Below are positions 49,900 through 57,605 of a stretch of DNA of 59,472 nt, in pieces (positions within the stretch are counted from its first letter, which is position 1; each line of letters starts with the position of its first letter). The notes below the pieces were generated by a model, which did not search any database, had not been told where the DNA came from, and saw only the letters and a program-made list of their open reading frames with translations. A program made the translations under genes and the position numbers. The stretch covers positions 1-59,472 of the forward strand of contig CAMCFJ010000015.1 of NCBI GenBank assembly GCA_945874105.1, in the 5' to 3' direction. The DNA comes from Candidatus Nitrotoga sp. CP45 (GTDB lineage Bacteria; Pseudomonadota; Gammaproteobacteria; Burkholderiales; Gallionellaceae).

Positions 49900-50409
49900 A
49901 TGAGCACTAAAAAACTTATACACATAGCCCCCGCGCTAGCCTTCATGCTGTCTGGTGCCGATGCCATAGCTGGCGAGGCCGGAACTATTGTCTATGGACC
50001 TATACCGCAGTCCATTCCCGCCCTGTCTGGATCAATGCTCGTGGTTCTCGGATTGTTGTTTGCAGTATTGGCTTTCCGTGCGCTCCGCGCTCACTCTGCC
50101 AGCAAGCCGCTTGCATCCATTGTGGCTGTAGGAATTTTGATCCTGGGTGCGGCATCCGGAAATCAACTCATCCAGAATGCATGGGCAAACCCTTCTGGGT
50201 TTACTAACCCGTCCGGAGGTGTGATCACTGTAATATCTACCGGAGAGCACCCGTTGAACAATACCAGCGGTCAGCCCCAACGGGTCATAAGCGTGACACC
50301 AAGCCAGAATTTTAGTATCGGCAGCACACAATCACCACAGTGCACTGCAGGATTGACAGTGCAGAACAGCAGCCTCTGCTATATAAATTTCACTGCCGCG
50401 CCGGGATAA
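49900..50409 (+). CDS. Midcut-by-XrtH type protein (exosortase H substrate)
   Basis: A 169-aa exported protein. A signal peptide (cleavage near AIAGE) is followed by a sorting-type signal in the middle of the protein, not at its end: IPALS (residues 39-43), a hydrophobic helix (about 45-59) and RALR. A second hydrophobic segment (about 70-88) and a hydrophilic C-terminal region with two cysteines (SPQCTAG, SSLCYIN) come after. This arrangement matches midcut-by-XrtH proteins, whose central signal is read by exosortase H. xrtH lies 0.9 kb downstream in the same direction. AAGGATAATC precedes ATG. The substrate role is inferred from signal and position. Confidence 0.78.
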   Translation: MSTKKLIHIAPALAFMLSGADAIAGEAGTIVYGPIPQSIPALSGSMLVVLGLLFAVLAFRALRAHSASKPLASIVAVGILILGAASGNQLIQNAWANPSGFTNPSGGVITVISTGEHPLNNTSGQPQRVISVTPSQNFSIGSTQSPQCTAGLTVQNSSLCYINFTAAPG

Positions 50410-50415
50410 TAGGCC

Positions 50416-51246
50416 ATGGCAAATGACATCATCGCCAACAGCGCCCAGATTTTGCTGGGGACAGTTTTTGGTGGTGTGGCGCTGGCAATGCTGATTGAAT
50501 CCATGTCGCCGTTGCGAGCCGAACCAAAAGCTCCGCTCATGCGCTGGCTCAACAACATCATTCTAAGCGCGTTGGGTTACATCATTCTTTTCAGCATGGC
50601 CCCACTGGTCTCCATTCTGGTTGCCCGGATTATGGGTTTGGAGGAGGTAGGGCTGCTGCATCGTTTTGGAATTGGTTTCATTCCGTCTTTCATCCTGACC
50701 CTGCTCTGCCTCGAATTTGTCGGCTACTGGCTGCATCGGGTGTCGCATTCCATACCGATGCTGTGGCGTATCCACGCGGTACATCATAGCGACGTGGAAA
50801 TGGATGCCACCACATCGCTCCGGCATCATCCGCTGGAACATGTAATCAGCGCGCTGGTATTCGTGCCGGCCTTGATTGCGCTGGGACCAGCCCCCTTGGT
50901 CTTGTTGGGCTACAACGTGTTGCATGCCGCAGTAAGTGCGTTAAACCATGGCAATTATTCACTGGGCCAATCTGTAGATCGGGCATTGAGGTTTTTTATC
51001 GTTACACCCGACTTTCACCGAGTGCACCACAGTGCCGAACAGCGCCATACAGACAGCAATTACGCGTCCATATTGCCGATGTTTGACTACTTGTTCCGCA
51101 CCGCAACCAAATGCACTGTAGAGCAGCAGAAAACCATGCCCTTGGGGTTAGAGTACTTCCGTGAGCGGAAGTACTCTAGATTGGATCAACTTTTGCTCAT
51201 GCCCTTCCTGTCGAAGTTCGCTAATTCCACCACCCAAGCTCGCTGA
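50416..51246 (+). CDS. Sterol desaturase / fatty acid hydroxylase family protein
   Basis: A 276-aa membrane di-iron hydroxylase. The three histidine clusters are present: LHRVSH, HAVHHSD with RHHPLEH, and NHGNY...FHRVHHSAEQRHTD. Three to four membrane helices surround them. It begins 6 nt after the midcut protein stop, so the two are cotranscribed. A perfect 12-bp inverted repeat lies inside the 3' coding region (51149-51178). The lipid it modifies cannot be told; its place inside an exosortase H locus suggests modification of a lipid used there. Confidence 0.85.
   Translation: MANDIIANSAQILLGTVFGGVALAMLIESMSPLRAEPKAPLMRWLNNIILSALGYIILFSMAPLVSILVARIMGLEEVGLLHRFGIGFIPSFILTLLCLEFVGYWLHRVSHSIPMLWRIHAVHHSDVEMDATTSLRHHPLEHVISALVFVPALIALGPAPLVLLGYNVLHAAVSALNHGNYSLGQSVDRALRFFIVTPDFHRVHHSAEQRHTDSNYASILPMFDYLFRTATKCTVEQQKTMPLGLEYFRERKYSRLDQLLLMPFLSKFANSTTQAR
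51149..51178. repeat. Perfect 12-bp inverted repeat inside the hydroxylase gene
   Basis: TAGAGTACTTCC and GGAAGTACTCTA enclose GTGAGC. It codes for part of the C-terminal tail (around EYFRERKYSR). Such a long exact dyad in coding DNA is uncommon and could fold in the mRNA about 150 nt before xrtH. Confidence 0.7.
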
Positions 51247-51326
51247 TCCAAGCAAATTTTATGGTTCAGAAGACTGTTTTTTCTTGTGGATTGCGGCGCA
51301 GACAAGCTTTATCCTGATAAACGACC

Positions 51327-51824
51327 ATGCTGCGATTCCTTCTAATTTTCCTACTGATTATGGGCGTGCTGTTCGCGCTCGAGCTCACCCCGCCCGGTCA
51401 AGCCTTGGTGCATCCGTGGGCGGCATCGCTGGCTGGATTCAGCACCTTCCTGATTACCCTGTTCGATCCCAAGGTCATTACTTACGGCAACATCATTCAG
51501 AGCCAGGTTAACGGCTTTGGTGTCTCCATCGAGGCCGGGTGCAATGCGGTTGAAGCCTGCATCGTTCTGTCGGCGGCCATCCTCGCTTTCCCCTCGCCCT
51601 GGCGCCACAAGATGTTGGGGCTCGTGATGGGTTTGATTATCGTGCAGGCGTTCAACATCCTGCGCATCATCAGTCTCTTCTATCTGGGGCAATGGCGCAT
51701 GGACGCCTTTGAATTCGCGCACCTCTACCTGTGGCAGGGGCTCATTATGCTGGACGTGCTGGTGGTATGGCTGATCTGGATACGCACCATGCCTCTTGAA
51801 AGCCCTGCTCACCATGGCGCGTAA
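51327..51824 (+). CDS. xrtH: Exosortase H
   Basis: A 165-aa polytopic cysteine peptidase/transpeptidase of the exosortase family, short as usual for XrtH. Catalytic residues are in place: Cys72 in EAGCNAVEA, Arg113 in NILRIISL and His132 in FAHLYLWQ. About five membrane helices surround them. It would cut midcut-by-XrtH and IPTLxxWG-type proteins. The ATG has no clear ribosome binding site. Its end overlaps the next gene by 11 nt, and the substrate and hydroxylase genes lie just upstream. Confidence 0.9.
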   Translation: MLRFLLIFLLIMGVLFALELTPPGQALVHPWAASLAGFSTFLITLFDPKVITYGNIIQSQVNGFGVSIEAGCNAVEACIVLSAAILAFPSPWRHKMLGLVMGLIIVQAFNILRIISLFYLGQWRMDAFEFAHLYLWQGLIMLDVLVVWLIWIRTMPLESPAHHGA

Positions 51825-52413
51825 CCCCCTGTACAGTTTTTTGTTGAAGGCCGCCCTGTGGCTGCCTGTGTGCCTGGGGCTCTGGTACTGGAAAGCGGAA
51901 TGGTTCAACGGCCCCGCTGCCATGGTATCGGGGTGGATCATGAAATCGTTCTTTTCCAACTGGGTGGAATCGGTGGAGTGGTCACAGCGCATCCTTAGTG
52001 TCGCTACCACCCTGAAACTTGGCATGTCGCCTGGAATGCAGGAGGGAGAATACGCCTTGGTGCTGGAGGTAAATCCGCTGACCTACGGTTTCGGATTACC
52101 GCTGTTTGTTGCGCTGTTTCTCGCCGGTAGCGAGGCAATCAGCTGGCGCAAATTGGCGCTGGGTGCGCTGTTGCTAATTCCGTTCCAGGCATGGGGAATC
52201 TGTTTCGACCTTCTCAAGCAGGTGGCAGTCACCGCAGGGCCGGATATTTCGGAGCAAACGGGGTTCTCCCCTTGGAAAATTGAAGGCATTGCGCTGGGCT
52301 ATCAGTTCGGGACGCTTATTCTTCCCCCCTTGGCTCCAATAGGTTTGTGGTTGGCGCTCAATTCCCGCTTTATTCCGATGCTGTTGCTGGAAGGCGCACT
52401 GCGGAAATTTTAA
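51814..52413 (+). CDS. Exosortase H-associated membrane protein
   Basis: A 199-aa membrane protein with about four helices, found next to xrtH in many genomes. Features: WLPVCLGLWYWKAEWFN at the start, ALVLEVNPLTYGFGLPLFVALFLAG, then LLLIPFQAWGICFDLLKQVAV and a C-terminal region with helix. ATG 51814 overlaps xrtH by 11 nt; the frame opens at TTG 51796. Function is not known; it may help the exosortase or its lipid acceptor. A small hairpin follows (52416-52430). Confidence 0.82.
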   Translation: MARNPLYSFLLKAALWLPVCLGLWYWKAEWFNGPAAMVSGWIMKSFFSNWVESVEWSQRILSVATTLKLGMSPGMQEGEYALVLEVNPLTYGFGLPLFVALFLAGSEAISWRKLALGALLLIPFQAWGICFDLLKQVAVTAGPDISEQTGFSPWKIEGIALGYQFGTLILPPLAPIGLWLALNSRFIPMLLLEGALRKF

Positions 52414-52415
52414 GT

Positions 52416-52430
52416 CACCAGCTTCTGGTG
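52416..52430. terminator. Small hairpin between convergent genes
   Basis: CACCAG-CTT-CTGGTG directly after the exosortase-associated gene and 18 nt from the fadD stop. It is short and lacks a T-run, so it is only a candidate bidirectional terminator. Confidence 0.35.
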
Positions 52431-52447
52431 TGTACCCAAAACTGTTC

Positions 52448-54118
52448 TTATTGAACTACATCGGCGCCAGTTTGAAACCAGGCTGAGGCCATGTCCCGCA
52501 GTTCACGGCGTAGAATTTTTCCGACGGATGATTTGGGCAACGCCTCAACGAATACGACCTGTTTTGGCACTTTGTATGAAGTCAGTTCTTGGTGGCAAAA
52601 CTCGGTCACCTCGGCTGCTGTGAGAGTGCCATTGGGTTCACGCACCGCAAATAATTTGACAGCTTCACCGGTTTTTTCATCTGGCACTCCAATACAAGCG
52701 CACTCCAGCACGCCAACGCAGCCCGTGGCGATAGCCTCCACTTCGTTGGGGAATACTTTGAAGCCCGAGACTATGATCATGTCTTTCTTGCGGTCGACAA
52801 TTTTAAGGAATCCACGCTCATCGAACACCCCCACATCACCGGTGCGGAAGTAGCCATCATCGGTAAAGCTTGCGGCATGGGCTTCGGGCTGGTTCCAGTA
52901 GCCGCCCATCACCTGCGGGCCTTTGACGCAGACTTCACCCGGCTCGCCGATTGCCGCTTCCAGACCCTCGTCAGTGATTAGTTTGATATCGGTAGAGGGC
53001 ATGGGCAGCCCCGTAGTTCCGCTGAATGCAGTGACTGATGCCGGGTTGAAGCTGAGTACCGGGCTGGTTTCCGAAAGACCGTAGCCCTCACGTATAAAAC
53101 CGCCGGTCAGTGCCTGCCACTTGGCGGAAGTGGCTTCGATAATGGCCGATCCACCACCGACGGCTAGTCGCAGACGAGAGAAATCGATTTCCTTGGAACG
53201 GGGATGCGCCACCAGTCCACCAAAGAGCGTATTAACGCCCGTAAACACCGTGGGGCGTGCCATCTTCATCACGTCAATAAAGCTGTCAAAGTCCCGAGGA
53301 TTGGGCACCAGCCAGTTCTCAGCGCCCACCGCAAAGTAGGAAATGAAGTTCACCATCAGCGCAAAGACATGGTAGAGCGGAATGGCGGTAACCACTACCT
53401 CCTGACCCTGGCGCAGGTTGTCGGGCATAAATGCTTTGAATTGCTCCACATTGGCCACCAAATTGCGGTGCGACAGGGCTGCTCCTTTGCAAAGGCCGGT
53501 CGTTCCCCCCGTGTATTGCAAAAACAGCAGGTTATCGCCAACGAGTTTCACTGGGTTGAAAGCCATCCCTGCGCCTTCGACCAGGCAGTTGGCAAAGGCA
53601 ATGGAGCCAGCAATGCGGGCATCAACCGGTGGGCTGAGCAGCTTGGCAGAAGTGCCGTCACCCGGGGTGACCGTGATCACGGTCTTGAGTGAGGTGCTGG
53701 CCATGACTTCGGCCACCGTGCCGGACACACCGCTGAAGACAATGATGGTGGTCACACGCGCATCGTTTAGCTGGTGCTCGAGTTCACGGGGGGTGTACAG
53801 CGGGTTGACGTTGACCTGTATCGCACCTGCCCGGGCAATGCCAAGAAACGCAATAGGAAAGGCAATGAAGTTGGGCATCATGACAGCAATACGATCGCCT
53901 TTTTGAATGCCCAATATATTCTGTAAATAGGCCGCAAAAGCACGCGACTGATGGTCTACATCGGCATAACTCACGGTCTGGCCGAAGCACTTGAAGGCAG
54001 ATTGGTCAGCGAAAGTGACCATAGCTGCCTCCAGCATCGCAACCACTGAAGGATAAGCGTCAGGGTTGATCTCTGCGGGAATGGTGCCGTAGCTGCGATG
54101 CCAGTGTCTATTGCTCAT
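52448..54118 (-). CDS. fadD: Long-chain fatty acid-CoA ligase
   Basis: A 556-aa AMP-forming acyl-CoA synthetase activating fatty acids with ATP and CoA. AMP-binding motifs are intact: LQYTGGTTGLCKGAALSHRN (P-loop), GYGLSETSPV, YFRTGDVGVFDERGFLKIVDRKKDMI and the C-terminal catalytic Lys region (PKSSVGKILRRELRD). An N-terminal domain and RTG-type hinge are typical of FadD. Convergent with the exosortase locus and preceded by a 128-bp gap towards the HNH gene. Standing alone, its metabolic role (beta-oxidation or lipid remodelling) cannot be assigned. Confidence 0.94.
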   Translation of the reverse strand: MSNRHWHRSYGTIPAEINPDAYPSVVAMLEAAMVTFADQSAFKCFGQTVSYADVDHQSRAFAAYLQNILGIQKGDRIAVMMPNFIAFPIAFLGIARAGAIQVNVNPLYTPRELEHQLNDARVTTIIVFSGVSGTVAEVMASTSLKTVITVTPGDGTSAKLLSPPVDARIAGSIAFANCLVEGAGMAFNPVKLVGDNLLFLQYTGGTTGLCKGAALSHRNLVANVEQFKAFMPDNLRQGQEVVVTAIPLYHVFALMVNFISYFAVGAENWLVPNPRDFDSFIDVMKMARPTVFTGVNTLFGGLVAHPRSKEIDFSRLRLAVGGGSAIIEATSAKWQALTGGFIREGYGLSETSPVLSFNPASVTAFSGTTGLPMPSTDIKLITDEGLEAAIGEPGEVCVKGPQVMGGYWNQPEAHAASFTDDGYFRTGDVGVFDERGFLKIVDRKKDMIIVSGFKVFPNEVEAIATGCVGVLECACIGVPDEKTGEAVKLFAVREPNGTLTAAEVTEFCHQELTSYKVPKQVVFVEALPKSSVGKILRRELRDMASAWFQTGADVVQ

Positions 54119-54246
54119 GGAGCCACCTGTGAAATGATTTCCCCTTATAATTCACATTCTCCATTTTGTGGATATGCACATGGAAGGTTAGGGAGAAGGA
54201 TAAAATTTACCGTAGCACGTATTAATTCAGATATACACAAATACTT

Positions 54247-54600
54247 ATGACGCCAAAGAATAGTAAGTTAGACAAAGTTGTGCTTGAGGCACGTCAAAAT
54301 GCAGAGAAGCGTGCTACGGGATATCGAGAGCAAGCGCTCAAAATGTATCCGTGGGTTTGCGGTCGCTGCGCCCGTAGCTTCGCCCGCGAAAATCTTCAGT
54401 TATTAGAAGTCCACCACAAGAATAATAACCATGACGATAATCCCACGGATGGTAGCAACTGGGAGCTTTTATGCACCTATTGCCATGAAAATGAGCATTC
54501 TCGGATTAAGGACTCAACAGGTCGTTCAGCTGCTCAAAACCCGGAATCACTGGCCACTTTTAATCCCTTCGCCGACCTTAAAAATATCTTGAAAAGATAA
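54247..54600 (+). CDS. YajD-type HNH nuclease family protein
   Basis: A 117-aa small HNH protein. It has a zinc-knuckle pair CGRCARSF and CTYCHENEH, with the HNH core LEVHHKNNNHDDNPTDGSNWELLC, matching YajD. The family is widespread in proteobacteria and has no settled role; DNA nicking is likely from the fold. It opens the region of mobile and defence genes that continues to the window's end. A separate 160-bp gap follows before the MazEF pair. Confidence 0.85.
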   Translation: MTPKNSKLDKVVLEARQNAEKRATGYREQALKMYPWVCGRCARSFARENLQLLEVHHKNNNHDDNPTDGSNWELLCTYCHENEHSRIKDSTGRSAAQNPESLATFNPFADLKNILKR

Positions 54601-54763
54601 TATAGGGAAGGGCGTTACCGTAACACCACCACCAGTTCCCCGTGGCCGAAGTGTCATTCTCCAGATGGAGATAGGCATTTGGGTCATCACATAAAGTGTA
54701 TTTTTAATTGTGCGCATTTTGTGTTACATTTAGTGCATCAAAATTATTTACGAAAGGGCCGTC

Positions 54764-55069
54764 ATGGGGACACTCAATTTACGCTTGCCGGACAATTTGG
54801 ATCGGCAATTAACTGCGTTGGCGGCGCAAACCCACCAGAACCGCTCTGCGTTGGCACGGGAGGCGTTGGAGAAATTTTTGCGCGAGCACGAGCGCGAACA
54901 ACTGCTGACCGAAATGGTTGAGGCCGCCAGATTTTTAGCCACCAATGCCGAAGCCCGTGCAGAAAGTATGGCCATCGCCGAAGAATTTGCGTTTGCGGAT
55001 AGCGAGGCACTCGATATTGCAGAAGGGCGTAAGCCGGGTGATCCAGAACCTGAACAGTGGTGGAAATAA
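54764..55069 (+). CDS. Ribbon-helix-helix antitoxin of a MazEF/PemIK-type pair
   Basis: A 101-aa antitoxin. N-terminal ribbon-helix-helix DNA-binding domain (GTLNLRLPDNLDRQLTALAAQTHQNRSALAREALEKFL), then an acidic, flexible toxin-binding tail ending PEPEQWWK. GAAAGGG 7 nt before ATG 54764. Its stop overlaps the toxin start by one base (TAATG), a usual toxin-antitoxin coupling. It would also repress its own promoter, but no clear operator was identified. Confidence 0.85.
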   Translation: MGTLNLRLPDNLDRQLTALAAQTHQNRSALAREALEKFLREHEREQLLTEMVEAARFLATNAEARAESMAIAEEFAFADSEALDIAEGRKPGDPEPEQWWK

Positions 55070-55431
55070 TGCGTCGCGGCGAAATTTGGCTGGCAAGGCT
55101 CAACCCAAACACGGGCGCAGAAGCTGGAAAAGTACGGCCAGTGCTGATTCTGCTCAACGATGCTTTGCTTGTTACCGGAATGAGTCCGGTGTTGTGCATA
55201 CCGTTGACCAGCAAATTGTACAAAAATTTGTCGGGGTTGCGTCTTAAAATCGCGCCTCGCGGTCGCTTGCTTAAATCGTGTTACGTTATGCCGGAACAGG
55301 CGCGCGCGCTGGATCTGAATCGCTTCGGGAGTGCCGCGCTGGCCACTTTGACGCATGAAGAAATGATACAAGTCGAAAGACTTTTTATTGCCACTTGCGG
55401 CATGGTGCAATATCTCACTCCACCACATTAA
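55069..55431 (+). CDS. MazF/PemK-family endoribonuclease toxin
   Basis: A 120-aa MazF-fold toxin. Conserved blocks are MRRGEIWLARLNPNTGAEAGKVRPVLIL with the catalytic Arg, LCIPLTSK, KSCYVMPEQARALDLNRF and the closing helix. ATG 55069 overlaps the antitoxin stop. The stop codon (55429-55431) falls within the TTAA target of the adjacent MITE, which duplicated those bases, so the gene ends intact. Confidence 0.88.
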   Translation: MRRGEIWLARLNPNTGAEAGKVRPVLILLNDALLVTGMSPVLCIPLTSKLYKNLSGLRLKIAPRGRLLKSCYVMPEQARALDLNRFGSAALATLTHEEMIQVERLFIATCGMVQYLTPPH

Positions 55432-55611
55432 GGGCACCTCTAAAAATTCAAGTTTCTAAGCAAGGCAAGGCACGAGTAAAAAATTAGAGCGCTGCATATA
55501 GTTGATATGTAAGCGATAGTTTTTTTCGAGTAACGCCGTATTGTGACGAAACGGGGTAAGCAGGCAAGACGCAAAGCGGCTGCTCGCAAAATTGGATTTT
55601 TAGAGGTGCCC
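55432..55611. mobile_element. MITE (180 bp) with IS5-type target duplication
   Basis: Terminal inverted repeats GGGCACCTCTAAAAATTCAA at the left and its mirror TTGGATTTTTAGAGGTGCCC at the right (about 18 of 20 positions match) bound a non-coding interior. Flanking TTAA at 55428-55431 and 55612-55615 is a perfect 4-bp target duplication of the YTAR type used by IS5-group elements. The element has no transposase, so it would need one in trans. Confidence 0.9.
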
Positions 55612-56107
55612 TTAAATAACTCCTCGAGCAAAGACTTTAACCTGTGCCGTTCCGCCAGCACATCGGGCTGACGAATCTTCTTCAGCAACACTCCTTGCAG
55701 CGCGCGTCATTGACCGGAGGTGGCAGCTTGCCGGAATTCATCATGGCGCGAATGGCGTTCACAGTCTCTTTCACCTTGTCGCGTAATTCTTGCGTAATTG
55801 CCACCTCACGCCTGCGCCGCGAACCGTGATGATAAATCGCGCCACGAGTGATGGTCTTGCCGGTCATTTCTTCCAGTCACATTGCCTGCGCGGCAAGTTG
55901 GAGATCATCGTGGACTTTTTCGCGCTTTTTGCCATGTTTGTATTCCACCGGAAAGATATGCCCGTCGGGATGAAACTCCACCACGTCAAATTTACCGATC
56001 AGCCCCAGCCGCTCCGACCACACCGGCAATGCACGCTCGGCACGCACGCCCTCGAAAGTTTCAAACCCCGGATCATCCACCCGCTCATGCGCCGCATTCC
56101 CACTCAT
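55612..56107 (-). pseudogene. cas4: Broken cas4 (type I-C CRISPR-Cas adaptation nuclease)
   Basis: Reading down the minus strand: GNAAHERVDDPG, then ERALPVWSERLGLIGKFDVVEFHPDG and PVEYKHGKK (RecB-type Asp and ExK residues), LQLAAQAM; then TGA at 55879-55877 where Cas4 has Cys; then LEEMTGK...REVAITQELR and NDARCKEC; then a frameshift near 55690; then LLKKIRQPDVLAERHRLKSLLEELF. The final Fe-S Cys reads Arg. The N-terminal part with the first cysteine is missing; the PIN gene ends 3 nt from the surviving ATG. The MITE replaced the last few codons. Clearly non-functional. Confidence 0.85.
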
Positions 56108-56109
56108 GC

Positions 56110-56514
56110 TCAAACTGAAAACGGGTTGGTGACAGTCAGCTTGCCCTCGATCACCTGTCCATGCTGTAAATCTTCCGTATAGAGCGTATCGCAACCGGCT
56201 TCGAGGGCAGAGGCGACGATCAGGCTCTCAAACCAGGAGAATCCATACCGTCCGGAAACATCGAGCGCACGATGCATGGTTGCCGGAGTGACAATCTCCA
56301 CCCGACACGTTGCTTCGAGCATCGCGAGCAGCTTCCCGGTTTCCGATAGTGGCATTGCCAGTTTCTTCAGTGCCACATTCGCCGTTTCGGAAAGTACCTG
56401 CGTAGAGATAGTAGGGTGATCTGCAAATAGAGGCGCAGCCAGTGCAGTCTTGGTCGAATTTGATCCCAGCGAGTAAATGATAACGTTCGTATCAATGAAC
56501 GCCTTAGCGGGCAT
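56110..56514 (-). CDS. PIN-domain (VapC-like) toxin
   Basis: A 134-aa PIN ribonuclease. Acidic residues are in place: AFIDTNVIIYSLG at the start, QVLSETANVALKK in the middle, ESLIVASALEAGCDTLYTEDLQHG near the end. ATG 56514 overlaps the end of the DUF2281 antitoxin gene by 11 nt; the frame opens at 56544. Directly downstream lies the truncated cas4, so the TA pair may have replaced the 5' part of that gene. Confidence 0.88.
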   Translation of the reverse strand: MPAKAFIDTNVIIYSLGSNSTKTALAAPLFADHPTISTQVLSETANVALKKLAMPLSETGKLLAMLEATCRVEIVTPATMHRALDVSGRYGFSWFESLIVASALEAGCDTLYTEDLQHGQVIEGKLTVTNPFSV

Positions 56515-56722
56515 TGGCTTCTTCCCGATCGAACTTATAGCCACTCATATCTACTATAAAACTATGGAAGAACGCCTCGATTTCCTCAATCGTCATGGGA
56601 ATCGAAGCTCCTCCTGTGCGGCTTTGCCTGTCCTTGAGGAACTCGATGAAATCGAGCACCTCTACCTGCTTCTCCAAGGGAAGCGAATCGGCTTCCCTTG
56701 CAATGATGTCAGCGTATTGCAT
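56504..56722 (-). CDS. DUF2281-family antitoxin
   Basis: A 72-aa small acidic protein (MQYADIIAREADSLPLEKQVEVLDFIEFLKDRQ...) of the DUF2281 type, commonly paired with PIN toxins. The N-terminal helix and the EVLDFIEFL stretch are characteristic. It overlaps the toxin start by 11 nt. An AAGGAGAAAG box lies before ATG 56722. Its own promoter and operator were not recognised. Confidence 0.82.
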   Translation of the reverse strand: MQYADIIAREADSLPLEKQVEVLDFIEFLKDRQSRTGGASIPMTIEEIEAFFHSFIVDMSGYKFDREEANAR

Positions 56723-56773
56723 TTGCTTTCTCCTTTATCTTTCGTACAGTTCCATAAGCTCAAAAATATCCCA

Positions 56774-57171
56774 CTATGACTTTTCAGCGACAAGTTTTTC
56801 TGTAGTCGCCAACAAGACGCGGACATTTTCAATTTCAACAACCCGTTCCAGCGGTTCGTCCAAATCGGTCAGTCTCTATTCGTAGCGCGCCTGAACCGAA
56901 AAAATGGTGAACTGAACCAGTGACCAAAACGGCTCCACTTCTGCGCCCTGATTCTCTAATAAGCTCAGCAGTTGCGCCAACTCATGCGTCATGGGGTAGC
57001 TATCAGTACCGCAGATGCATAGCCATGCCTTCAATGCTTTTCCAACTGCCTGCGGGACATGAAATCCAAAATCTCATCAGCAAATAAATCATTTCTCTGT
57101 ATACCGAGCAATGCATTGAAATCCTTATGCGCCATGCGCACCAAAGAACTGGCATGTTCAAGGTCGAGCAT
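56774..57171 (-). pseudogene. Broken HEPN-domain (HepT-like) toxin gene
   Basis: From ATG 57171 the frame gives MLDLEHASSLVRMAHKDFNALLGIQ, then breaks near 57060 by a frameshift. The shifted frame resumes with FHVPQAVGKALKAWLC, YPMTHELAQLLSLLENQGAEVEPFW and SVQARYE, then TAG at 56878-56876, then RLTDLDEPLERVVEIENVRVLLATTEKL. This is a HEPN protein with one frameshift and one nonsense codon. Its start overlaps the MNT gene end by 14 nt, the normal mntA-hepT arrangement. Confidence 0.8.
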
Positions 57172-57529
57172 GCAGCACTCTCCCTTCACGATGCGCCCTA
57201 CCAACAACATGGTTCAAGGAGTTTTTCCAGCGTTCGAATTCATCCCGGCTATACAGAAGAATATCTTTGGAAACCGCCAGCCCCCTTAACGCCATATACA
57301 AGCGCGCCGCTTCCTTGCGGCGGCTGCGTTGCGGAGAAAACGGTTCGGATTCAACTACCAATAAATCAACGCCGGAATCGGCTCGTGCATTACCGCGCGC
57401 ACGCGAACCAAACAAAATAATGGTTTCGGGTGCAACTTCATTAGCAATGGTCTGCACCATTTGTCGTAGCAAATTTTCCTCGTCTACATTTTCTGTACAC
57501 TGGGTTATAGCATCCGTTTGAGCTTGCAT
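57158..57529 (-). CDS. MntA-like nucleotidyltransferase antitoxin, first Asp of DxD lost
   Basis: A 123-aa minimal nucleotidyltransferase. The motif GSRARGNARADSGVD has the GSx10DxD spacing, but the first Asp is Gly (codon GGC instead of GAC), so adenylylation of a HEPN toxin is unlikely. DLLVVE and KDILLYSRDEFERWK follow. ATG 57529 with an AGGTGG-like box fits the family length; the longer open frame to 57754 is a shadow of the VapC gene. It overlaps the broken hepT. Both partners look inactivated, so it is probably a decaying TA pair. Confidence 0.82.
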   Translation of the reverse strand: MQAQTDAITQCTENVDEENLLRQMVQTIANEVAPETIILFGSRARGNARADSGVDLLVVESEPFSPQRSRRKEAARLYMALRGLAVSKDILLYSRDEFERWKNSLNHVVGRAHREGRVLHARP

Positions 57530-57605
57530 AACACCACCTGTTATTCGGCTTTGGTAATCAATCAACTTTCCGTTGCAATGATACACCGGCGAGCAGTTAT
57601 CTGTT

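Noticed and set aside
54700-54740. Promoter and operator for the MazEF-type pair
   Set aside because: AT-rich with several TG..CA fragments, but no -35/-10 pair with acceptable spacing and no clear palindrome.
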